NCBI GenBank assembly: GCA_902611175.1
Contig: CACLYQ010000002.1
Location: 30,459 to 94,458 of the forward strand
Length of the DNA stretch: 64,000 nucleotides
Source of the DNA: an uncultured Pelagibacteraceae bacterium
Lineage (GTDB): Bacteria > Pseudomonadota > Alphaproteobacteria > Pelagibacterales > Pelagibacteraceae
Reading direction: 5' to 3'
The stretch's first letter is position 1; every line of letters begins with the position of its first letter. The notes below the pieces were generated by a model. It was not told where the DNA came from, made no database searches, and saw only the letters and a list, made by a program, of their open reading frames with translations. Positions 19,212 through 27,601 of the stretch are shown piece after piece. Made by a program: the position numbers and the translations under genes.

Positions 19212-20277
19212 AATTGATTTATCTAATATTTCTCATACTTATAATCCTCTAGATCCAAAACCAACATATGCCCTCAATCCGTTTTCAATGACTTGGGAAA
19301 ATGGCAAGCGGTATGCAATTTTGGGACCTTCTGGGTGTGGAAAAACTACAATGTTAAACATTGTTTCTGGATTAGTGAGGCCATCAAAAGGTGAAATATT
19401 ATTCGATGAAACACCTGTAACCGATTTAAAAACAGAAGATAGAAATATTGCACAGGTTTTCCAATTCCCAGTAATTTACAATACAATGACAGTTTATGAC
19501 AATTTAGCGTTCCCACTAAGATGTAGGGAATTTACAAAAGAAAAAATTGAAGAAAGAGTAAAAGCAGTTTCAGATACTTTAAATTTATCTTCATTTTTAA
19601 ACTCACCAGCAAGAAAATTAACGGCTGATCAAAAACAACTTATCTCTTTAGGTAGAGGTTTAGTTCGAGAAGACGTTGCTGCTGTTTTAATGGACGAACC
19701 TCTTACAGTTATAGACCCAGATTTAAAATTTAGACTTCGAAGAAACTTAAAAGAAATCAATGAACAATATAAAACAACATTGGTTTATGTAACTCATGAT
19801 CAAAACGAAGCTATGACTTTTGCCGAAAATATAATTGTTATGGATCAAGGTGAAATAGTGCAAGTTGGATTGCCAAAAGATTTATTTGAAAAACCTAAAA
19901 CAACTTTTGTAGGTTATTTTATTGGCTCTCCTGCGATGAATATTTTTCATTCAACTGTATCCTCTGATCATGAAGTAAAAATTAATGATACCACTATTAA
20001 GACAAATTCAAATTTAGGAAATTTAAAAGATAAAAATGTTAAACTGGGAATTAGATCTGAGTTCATAGAATTGGCTGAAAAAGAAAAAAGTAATACAGTT
20101 AAAATTAAACTCACAAGAGTTGAGGACTTTGGTAATTTTAAGCTCCTTACAGGAAAAATGGGTGATTTAGTGATTAAGTCAAAAGTAGAAAGAGAAAAAC
20201 CCATTCCAGACGGAGAATTAAATTTATATTTTCCACCAGAGAAATGTTGCGTTTATTCTGATGAAAAATTAGTTTAA
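19192..20277 (+). CDS. ABC transporter ATPase subunit 2 (canonical Walker A and H-loop, degenerate signature)
   Basis: GPSGCGKTTML, LTADQKQLISLGRGLV in place of LSGGQ, LMDEP, VTHDQNEAM. The actual start may be the ATG at 19204 (MAKIDLS). Confidence 0.92.
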   Translation: MEEQMAKIDLSNISHTYNPLDPKPTYALNPFSMTWENGKRYAILGPSGCGKTTMLNIVSGLVRPSKGEILFDETPVTDLKTEDRNIAQVFQFPVIYNTMTVYDNLAFPLRCREFTKEKIEERVKAVSDTLNLSSFLNSPARKLTADQKQLISLGRGLVREDVAAVLMDEPLTVIDPDLKFRLRRNLKEINEQYKTTLVYVTHDQNEAMTFAENIIVMDQGEIVQVGLPKDLFEKPKTTFVGYFIGSPAMNIFHSTVSSDHEVKINDTTIKTNSNLGNLKDKNVKLGIRSEFIELAEKEKSNTVKIKLTRVEDFGNFKLLTGKMGDLVIKSKVEREKPIPDGELNLYFPPEKCCVYSDEKLV

Positions 20278-20284
20278 GAGATAA

Positions 20285-21583
20285 ATGAAACTCCTAAATT
20301 TATCAGCACAACAACTTTTAAAAAAACTTAAAAATAAACAATTAACTTCCGTTGAACTCTGTAAAGCATATATCAATCAAAAAAAAAAATATGATAAGAA
20401 TATTCAAGCTTGGGAATATTTTAATGAAAAAAAACTCCTAAGTGATGCAAAAAAATCTGATAATCAGAGAAAAAAATTAAAATCTTTAGGGGTTTTGCAT
20501 GGTTTACCAGTAGCACTTAAAGATATTATCTCAACAACTGAAATGCCAACAAAATATGGTGCAAGAATAAAATTAAAAAAAAAGAATAATTCAGATGCTA
20601 AAATTGTTGAGCTCTTAAAAAAGGCTGGAGCAATAATTATGGGTAAAACTGTAACTTGTGAATTAGCTTTCTTATCGCCGTCAAAAACCAAAAACCCACA
20701 TGATTATTCAAGAACACCAGGAGGTTCATCTAGTGGCTCTGCAGCTGTTATTGCATCTGATATGGCACCATTATCAATTGGAACTCAAACGGGTGGATCT
20801 GTAATCAGGCCAGCCTCTTATTGTGGAGTTGTTGGTTTTAAACCTACCTATGGATTAATTTCTAGAAATGGTGTTTTGCAAACATCATATAATTTAGATC
20901 AAGTCGGAGTATTTGGAAAAACAATTAGTGATGTAGCACTATTATCGAAAGTTTTGTTTGCTAGAGACGATGCAGATGAAACAACAACAAATATTAATTT
21001 TCTTAATAAAAAAATTAAAATAAAAAAATCAAAATTTGTTTTTTATAAAACCAAACGCTGGAGAAATGTTGACAGTATTTCAAAAAAATCATTTAACAAA
21101 TTTATTTTAAATAATAAAAAAATAGTAAAGGTTGAGACTGCTCCTAAATATTTTGAAGATATGATTGATTGTCATACAATTATATATGAGACAGAGATGG
21201 CTCAAAATTTCCATCATTATTACAAAACTTCAAAAGGAAAACTTTCTATAGAAATTAAGAGAGCAATTATTAACGGACTAAAACATTCGGCAAAAGATTA
21301 TGCTTTAGCTTTAGATGCGATGAGAACATACTCAAAAAACTTAGATAGTATATTTGAAAGGTTTGATGCAATTATAACGCCAAGTAGTTGTGGAATTGCT
21401 GACAAAGGATTTAAGACAACTGGGAGTCCAGAATTTAATAAGATTTGGTCTCTTGCACATGTGCCCTGCATTTCACTGCCAATTTTAAAAGGCGAAAAAA
21501 ATTTGCCTTTAGGAGTTCAAATTATAGGCAAACAATTTGAAGATCTAAGCATGTTAAACCATGCCAAAATATTTAATAATTAA
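20285..21583 (+). CDS. Amidase signature family protein
   Basis: ALKDIISTTEMPT, RTPGGSSSGSAAVIA, GTQTGGSVIRPASYCGVVGFKPTYG (Ser-cisSer-Lys triad). Confidence 0.93.
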   Translation: MKLLNLSAQQLLKKLKNKQLTSVELCKAYINQKKKYDKNIQAWEYFNEKKLLSDAKKSDNQRKKLKSLGVLHGLPVALKDIISTTEMPTKYGARIKLKKKNNSDAKIVELLKKAGAIIMGKTVTCELAFLSPSKTKNPHDYSRTPGGSSSGSAAVIASDMAPLSIGTQTGGSVIRPASYCGVVGFKPTYGLISRNGVLQTSYNLDQVGVFGKTISDVALLSKVLFARDDADETTTNINFLNKKIKIKKSKFVFYKTKRWRNVDSISKKSFNKFILNNKKIVKVETAPKYFEDMIDCHTIIYETEMAQNFHHYYKTSKGKLSIEIKRAIINGLKHSAKDYALALDAMRTYSKNLDSIFERFDAIITPSSCGIADKGFKTTGSPEFNKIWSLAHVPCISLPILKGEKNLPLGVQIIGKQFEDLSMLNHAKIFNN

Positions 21584-21621
21584 AGATAATTCATAAAAAT
21601 TTACAATCATAGATTGTAATT

Positions 21622-21644
21622 AAGTGAAAAATCCTCACTTTTTT
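21622..21644 (+). terminator. Putative terminator after amidase gene
   Basis: aagtga-aaaatcc-tcactt followed by tttt; an adjacent 7-bp inverted repeat tacaatc-ata-gattgta lies at 21602-21618. Confidence 0.5.
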
Positions 21645-21680
21645 AAAATGACTCTAAGAAACATATATGCTTTAAATGCA

Positions 21681-21696
21681 TAAGTTAATTAACTTA
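21681..21696. promoter_or_regulatory. 16-bp perfect palindrome next to dctP RBS (candidate operator)
   Basis: taagttaattaactta equals its own reverse complement; immediately followed by the Shine-Dalgarno aagaggag and ATG at 21710. Confidence 0.4.
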
Positions 21697-21709
21697 AAGA
21701 GGAGAAATA

Positions 21710-22840
21710 ATGATTAAAGAAAAAAAACTATTGAAGGGTAAAACTCCTTCAAGACGTAAATTCTTTAAGGCTGCTGCTGCGACTGGTGTTGCTGCTGTAG
21801 CTGCATCATCTTTAGCTGCTCCAGCCGTTGCCAAAGAAAGAATTGAAGCTTCTATGGTAGCTACATGGGGAAGAGATTTCCCAGGTTTAGGAACTGGTGC
21901 GCAAAGATTTGCTCAAAGAATTACAGACATGAGTGATGGAAGAATTCAAGTCACTTACTATGCAGCAAACGAGAGGGTTAAAGCGTTTGACTCATTTGAT
22001 GAAGTTGCTTCAGGTAACTCGCAAATGTATCACGCTGCTGACTACTACTGGGTTAAAAAAGATCCAGCTTGGGGTTACTTTACAGCTGTACCTTTCGGTT
22101 TCACTTACACTGAAATGAACGCATGGATTAGGTTTGCTGGTGGTCAACAATTATGGGATGAACTATCAGACAAATTCGGTCTAAAAAACTTTATGTGTGG
22201 AAGCACAGGAGTTCAAATGGGTGGATGGTTTAACAAGAAAATTAGAAGCCCTAATGACTTCAAAGGTCTTAAAATGCGTATGCCTGGATTAGGTGGACAA
22301 GTTATCGGTAAACTTGGAGGATCTCCAGTTTCACTTCCTGGTGGACAAATTTACGAAAACCTTGTTTCTGGTGCAATTGATGCAACAGAGTGGGTAGGTC
22401 CATGGAATGATGAAGCTATGAAATTCCAAGAAGCTGCTAAATACTACTACTATCCTGGAATGCACGAGCCAGGATCTATGTTAGCATGTGGTACTAACAA
22501 ATCTTGGTTTACAAGCTTATCAAAATCAGATCAGCTATTAATTGAAGCTGCAGCTGCGATGGAAAATGACGTTATGATGTCAGAGTACAACGCTAAAAAT
22601 GGTGCTGCGCTTGCAAGATTAATAAACGATCATGGTGTTAAACTAGAGAAGTTTAGCGACAAAGTTTATGATGGTTTTGCTAAAGCTGCTAATGAAGTAT
22701 TTGAGGAAACAAGAGCAAGCAGTGGTCTCGCTGAGAGAATCCACTCTAGTTTCTTACAGGCTAGAAAAGACATTGGTTCTTGGACCAACTTGTCTGACTC
22801 ACCTTACATTTCTCAAAGAAACAGAGCATTAGGAATGTAA
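21710..22840 (+). CDS. TRAP transporter substrate-binding protein (DctP family), Tat signal
   Basis: N-terminus SRRKFFKAAAATGVAAVAASSLAAPAVA (twin-arginine); GGWFNKKIRSPNDFKGLKMRMPGLGGQV; followed by dctQ/dctM genes. Confidence 0.95.
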   Translation: MIKEKKLLKGKTPSRRKFFKAAAATGVAAVAASSLAAPAVAKERIEASMVATWGRDFPGLGTGAQRFAQRITDMSDGRIQVTYYAANERVKAFDSFDEVASGNSQMYHAADYYWVKKDPAWGYFTAVPFGFTYTEMNAWIRFAGGQQLWDELSDKFGLKNFMCGSTGVQMGGWFNKKIRSPNDFKGLKMRMPGLGGQVIGKLGGSPVSLPGGQIYENLVSGAIDATEWVGPWNDEAMKFQEAAKYYYYPGMHEPGSMLACGTNKSWFTSLSKSDQLLIEAAAAMENDVMMSEYNAKNGAALARLINDHGVKLEKFSDKVYDGFAKAANEVFEETRASSGLAERIHSSFLQARKDIGSWTNLSDSPYISQRNRALGM

Positions 22841-22860
22841 TCTAACTAAATTTAGTTATT

Positions 22861-22890
22861 AAAGGGCCCTTAATCGGGCCCTTTTTTTTT
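22861..22890 (+). terminator. Rho-independent terminator between TRAP SBP and membrane genes
   Basis: aaagggccc-ttaatc-gggcccttt followed by a T tract. Confidence 0.88.
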
Positions 22891-22928
22891 AAACAAAATT
22901 GAGTATTACTTAGGTATTTTAAAATACT

Positions 22929-23918
22929 ATGGTGACAAAAAATTCAAATCTTTCTCTATATCTCAGAATAATCAGTTATTCAGTTCTAGCTTTTACTTTA
23001 GCATTTCTTATTAATAATGTTTTAACAGTTTGGAGTGATTGGCCAGGAATAAAAAAAATTTTTTCACATCATGAGATGTTTGGATATAAGAAAAAAGCTT
23101 TAGAGGGATCTGATTTAAATTATGGTTATATGCAAATTGGATTGTATTTGATTTGTATTGCTGCAGTCGTTTTTTATGTTTTTAAAACATATAGCCAAAC
23201 TTTGGAGCAAGATTCAAAAATCTTATCAAGATTTTCAGCATATCTTGTTAGATCATCATTTTGGGCAGTATTTTTAGTTGGCGTAGCTGACTTTGTAATA
23301 TCTTTTATGGTTGTTGAAAGATTATGGGAAGCAATCTTCAGTCCTGAAGTAAAAGCATTGATGGTTAAAGCCCCTGTAAGAATTACTTATATCCACTTTC
23401 CAATAATATTAATTTCTTTCGTGATTGGATATTTTACAAAATCAGTTGGTTTTATTTGGCTAGCAGTATTGGTTGTAGTAAGTGAATTCGTAATTGTATT
23501 ATCAAGATTTATATTTTCATACGAACAAGCATTCCAAGGCGATCTAGTTAGATTTTGGTATGCTGCGCTTTATTTGTTTGCTAGTGCATACGCATTAATT
23601 CATGAAGGGCACGTAAGAGTTGATGTACTCTATTCTTCTTTTAGTGAAAAAAAGAAGGCATGGACAAATATGGTTGGATCGGCAGTTCTAGGAGTACCAC
23701 TTACATTAATAGTTATATTTTTAGGTCTAAACGGAAAAGCCAGCATTATAAATGGTCCTGTTGTAGCTTTTGAAGTTACGCAACAAGGATCTAATGGTCT
23801 CTATCTTTTATATTTGATGGCTGTTTATCTAGCTGTTTTTGCTGTTACGATGTTAATTCAATTTACTAGCTATTTTATGGAAAGTAGTCACAAAATTTTA
23901 AAAGGTGTCAAAAATTAA
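22929..23918 (+). CDS. TRAP transporter small permease (DctQ) with N-terminal extra TM region
   Basis: C-terminal DctQ features (GDLVRFWYAALYLFASAYALIHEGHVRVDVLYSSFSEKKKAW); about 329 aa, longer than a typical DctQ. Confidence 0.88.
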   Translation: MVTKNSNLSLYLRIISYSVLAFTLAFLINNVLTVWSDWPGIKKIFSHHEMFGYKKKALEGSDLNYGYMQIGLYLICIAAVVFYVFKTYSQTLEQDSKILSRFSAYLVRSSFWAVFLVGVADFVISFMVVERLWEAIFSPEVKALMVKAPVRITYIHFPIILISFVIGYFTKSVGFIWLAVLVVVSEFVIVLSRFIFSYEQAFQGDLVRFWYAALYLFASAYALIHEGHVRVDVLYSSFSEKKKAWTNMVGSAVLGVPLTLIVIFLGLNGKASIINGPVVAFEVTQQGSNGLYLLYLMAVYLAVFAVTMLIQFTSYFMESSHKILKGVKN

Positions 23919-23921
23919 ATT

Positions 23922-26585
23922 ATGGAAACATTCTTTTTAGCTGTTCTAGTTGTGATAATGATTGTTGCTCTTGCATCGGGTTACCCGGTTGCTTTTGCAC
24001 TACCTGGTTCAGCTATAATTGCAATTGGTTTAGCTGCATTTTTTGGCTACATATTTGAGGGAGATTCCAGTGCCTTTTTTGCTGTAGATGGACCTATAGA
24101 ATGGCTCGTTGCTGGTATTACAAATTTTAGGAGTAATTACTGGGATGTAGAAACAGATACTTTGATCGCAATTCCTTTATTTATTTTCATGGGAATTATG
24201 CTTCAAAAATCAAAAATTGCCGAAGACTTATTAATAACAATGGGCCAATTGTTTGGACCAATTCCTGGTGGTTTGGGAATTTCTGTTATATTTGTTGGAG
24301 CTCTATTAGCAGCAACGACTGGTATCGTTGGAGCAACTGTAATTGCGATGGGACTAATCTCGCTACCAACGATGTTAAATAACAAGTATGACAGACAACT
24401 TGCTAGTGGAATAGTTTGTTCATCAGGGACATTGGGTCAAATTATTCCTCCATCAATTGTTTTAATTATTATCGCTGACCAGTTGGCAAGTGCATCTGAT
24501 GTTGCAAACAACTTAAGACAGAATGATTATAAAGCCTTAACTGGTGAATTTAATATGCCAGGTGAATTTAGAGTAGGTTCATCAAGTGCAGGTGATATGT
24601 TCTTAGGAGCACTTTTACCAGGCCTTGTCTTAGTTGCTCTTTATATGATCTATGTATTTATTTTTGCTAGAATAAAGAAAGGTGTTGCTCCGCCAGTTCC
24701 ATTTAAAGGAAAATTTGATTTAAAATTTTGGTTAAGAGTAGTTGTAATTATTATACCACCACTTGCATTAATATTCGCTGTATTAGGTTCAATTTTAATG
24801 GGTATTGCTACTGTAAACCAAGCAGGTTCAATCGGAGCAATTGGTGCCACTCTGATGGCTGGTTATAGATTATATGAAGGAAAGAAAAGTGCGTTCTATC
24901 CTTTAATTTTAATAATTGGATCTCTAATTCCAATCACATTCTTTGCATCAAATTATGAATTAAATGTAAAAAATTTGGAGGAAAGAGATTTAAGCGCAAT
25001 CTTTATTACCGCTTTCTTTGTAGTTATACTTGTATATGGAATAGGTTGGAGTTTTTGGAGAACTTTTAAAACAGAAAATGTTCTAAAAGAAGTTGTAACA
25101 GAAACTTGTGTGACTACTTCAATGGTATTTATTATCCTTTTAGGAGCAGCAATGCTTACCTCAGGATTTAGAGCTTTTGGGGGAGAAGAATTAGTAAGAG
25201 ACTTTTTACAAGATTTACCGGGTGGTTTTTGGACACAATTTGTTGTTGTGATGATTGTAATTTTCTTGCTAGGATTTTTCTTAGACTTTATTGAAATTGC
25301 AGTTGTTGTTGTTCCAATAATTGCACCAATATTATTAGCTGAAACAGGGGCTAACGTCACAGCTGTTTGGTTGGGAGTTATGATTGGTGTTAACTTGCAG
25401 ACTTCCTTCTTAACGCCGCCATTTGGATTTGCACTCTTTTATTTGAAAGGTGTAGCTCCCAAAATTGTTAAAACACTTGATATTTGGAAAGGTGTTGTGC
25501 CGTTTATAATTCTTCAGCTTATAGGATTGGGAATAGTCGGTGCATACCCTAGCTTAGTAAATTATCTGCCAAATAGAGTATATTTAACTTCTAATGTTGC
25601 TCCTCCACCAATGAATCCTAAACTACAGTACTGTTTGCAAGAGTACAAATTTGCAAGATTTGATACCAACGGTGAGACAATTAAAAATGCAATATTAAAA
25701 TTCCAATCTGAGGCACCAACTAATCTGCCAGACGATAAAACGGAAATTTTAGAAGATCATTTTGATAGTGCATTAGGAACTTTTGCTCTAGTTGATAAAT
25801 TAAAAAAAGTTGAGGTCGAATATAACGCATATGCTGTTGATTATAGGGATCTGCATTTCACTGTTAGAAAGAAGCAAAAGAAAATACTTAAATTAAATAA
25901 AAAAATAGAAAAATATAAAGCAGAGATTAGAAATTTAGATGACGACGAATTAGATGAGAAAAACAAAATAGAATTAAGAATTGAGGATGTAAAACTTGAA
26001 ATTGAGGAAATTCAAAACTCAATTCCAGAAACTTGGCAAGCTAAGAATTCAGAATTCGACAAAATAAATAAAGCTAAAAATACAACAACAAAAAGATATA
26101 GAAAGAATGTAGATGAAGCCTACGATCTACTTGATCAGTTCGCAATGTTCATAAACGATGGAGTAAAACTTCAAGAAGTATCAAAAGATATTAAACAGTT
26201 AGATTATTTTATAGCTATGGAAAGCAATACAAAAGTATATGAAAGATCAGTTACAATTATGGATGGATTGTTTGACAAGTTGAGTGAGATCTCTGGAATG
26301 GATGAATTTTTAAATAGTGTAGATGATTTATTATCAATGGTAGACTCAGACGAACTTGATCCAATGGCGATTAGAACAAAATCAAAAGAAGTTGTTGAGT
26401 TATTCAACAAAGAAGTTAGCTGGAGAGCAAATGCTAAAGAAAACTTAATGCCAAAACTTGAGGAATATAATAATGCAATCAAAGAAACAATTGGATTAAG
26501 GTTGCAGTCTAAACTAACCAAAGAGCAAGCTATCTATGTATCTAAATGTAATTCAATACATAGAGATATTTCACTAAATTTTTAA
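23922..26585 (+). CDS. TRAP transporter large permease (DctM) with long C-terminal charged extension
   Basis: IPLFIFMGIML, GALLAATTGIVGATVIAMGLISLPTM, GTLGQIIPPSIVLIII, LQTSFLTPPFGFALFYLKGVAP; roughly 330 aa of mostly charged helical sequence follows the membrane domain. Confidence 0.93.
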   Translation: METFFLAVLVVIMIVALASGYPVAFALPGSAIIAIGLAAFFGYIFEGDSSAFFAVDGPIEWLVAGITNFRSNYWDVETDTLIAIPLFIFMGIMLQKSKIAEDLLITMGQLFGPIPGGLGISVIFVGALLAATTGIVGATVIAMGLISLPTMLNNKYDRQLASGIVCSSGTLGQIIPPSIVLIIIADQLASASDVANNLRQNDYKALTGEFNMPGEFRVGSSSAGDMFLGALLPGLVLVALYMIYVFIFARIKKGVAPPVPFKGKFDLKFWLRVVVIIIPPLALIFAVLGSILMGIATVNQAGSIGAIGATLMAGYRLYEGKKSAFYPLILIIGSLIPITFFASNYELNVKNLEERDLSAIFITAFFVVILVYGIGWSFWRTFKTENVLKEVVTETCVTTSMVFIILLGAAMLTSGFRAFGGEELVRDFLQDLPGGFWTQFVVVMIVIFLLGFFLDFIEIAVVVVPIIAPILLAETGANVTAVWLGVMIGVNLQTSFLTPPFGFALFYLKGVAPKIVKTLDIWKGVVPFIILQLIGLGIVGAYPSLVNYLPNRVYLTSNVAPPPMNPKLQYCLQEYKFARFDTNGETIKNAILKFQSEAPTNLPDDKTEILEDHFDSALGTFALVDKLKKVEVEYNAYAVDYRDLHFTVRKKQKKILKLNKKIEKYKAEIRNLDDDELDEKNKIELRIEDVKLEIEEIQNSIPETWQAKNSEFDKINKAKNTTTKRYRKNVDEAYDLLDQFAMFINDGVKLQEVSKDIKQLDYFIAMESNTKVYERSVTIMDGLFDKLSEISGMDEFLNSVDDLLSMVDSDELDPMAIRTKSKEVVELFNKEVSWRANAKENLMPKLEEYNNAIKETIGLRLQSKLTKEQAIYVSKCNSIHRDISLNF

Positions 26586-27601
26586 ACTGTTAATTTATCA
26601 ATTAATTCTGATCTTGTATAAAGACCCAAGTCTACTGCCTTGGACTTTAATTTTTCATTAATCTCTTTTAATTTTGGAACATTTAAATCAAGCTTATTTG
26701 CAATTTCTATAATTGAACCAATTATTGGATCTATTTCTAATGGTTTACCAGCATTTAGATCTTGAGCTGTCGAAGGTCTATGTCCTATAATTGAGACTCC
26801 GCCTTTAATTCGATCCTCAATTGATATATTGAATTTAACTCCGATTTTTTCTCCAACTTGTTGGCACTCCTGCATTAAAACTTTTATTAAATTGTAAGTT
26901 TCAGGATCATTACCCATTTCATCCATAGTTTTATTTGTTAGAGCACTTACTGGGTTGAATGAACAATTCCCCCATAGTTTCACCCAAATTTCGTCCCTTA
27001 AATTTTTCTTCTGAGGAGCTTTTAAACCCCCTTCTATGAATAAACTTGATATTATTTTTAGTCTTTCTGATCTAATTCCATCTGGTTCACCTAAAGAAAA
27101 TCGTTCACCATTACCATTATGTTTAATAACACCTGGCTCTAATATCTGACAAGCTGGATAAACTACACAACCAATTGCTCTTTCTGGTCCAAGAGTTTGC
27201 CATATCTTTCCACCTGGATCCACACTTTCAACTATTTGATTGTCTAATTTGGTACCTGTATTAGCTTTATAAAAGTACCACCAAGGCAAGCCATTAATGG
27301 CGCATATAATTGAAGTTTTTTTACTCATAATTGGTTTTAAGCTTTCTGAAATTTTACTAATAGCATTAGCTTTTACAGAAATAATTATGAAATCTTGTTC
27401 CTCCAAATCTTTAGGATTGTCTGTTACATCAAATTTAAAATTAACTTTATTATCATCTCTTATGAAAGTTAATCCATTTTGCTCTATTGCTTTTTTATGC
27501 TCTCCTCTAGCAATTAAAGAGACTTGTGCATTTGTTTTTTTTAGACTCGTAGCAATAAATCCACCAATAGACCCCGCTCCAAATATACAAATTTTAGTCA
27601 T
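26582..27601 (-). CDS. Ketopantoate reductase (PanE/ApbA) family protein
   Basis: ICIFGAGSIGGFIATSL, VKANAI, KLWGNCSFNPVSALTN. Confidence 0.88.
   Translation of the reverse strand: MTKICIFGAGSIGGFIATSLKKTNAQVSLIARGEHKKAIEQNGLTFIRDDNKVNFKFDVTDNPKDLEEQDFIIISVKANAISKISESLKPIMSKKTSIICAINGLPWWYFYKANTGTKLDNQIVESVDPGGKIWQTLGPERAIGCVVYPACQILEPGVIKHNGNGERFSLGEPDGIRSERLKIISSLFIEGGLKAPQKKNLRDEIWVKLWGNCSFNPVSALTNKTMDEMGNDPETYNLIKVLMQECQQVGEKIGVKFNISIEDRIKGGVSIIGHRPSTAQDLNAGKPLEIDPIIGSIIEIANKLDLNVPKLKEINEKLKSKAVDLGLYTRSELIDKLTV

Noticed and set aside
24953-25360. 135-aa antisense ORF inside dctM
   Set aside because: Antisense to a clear TRAP permease; Thr/Ile/Lys-rich spurious translation.
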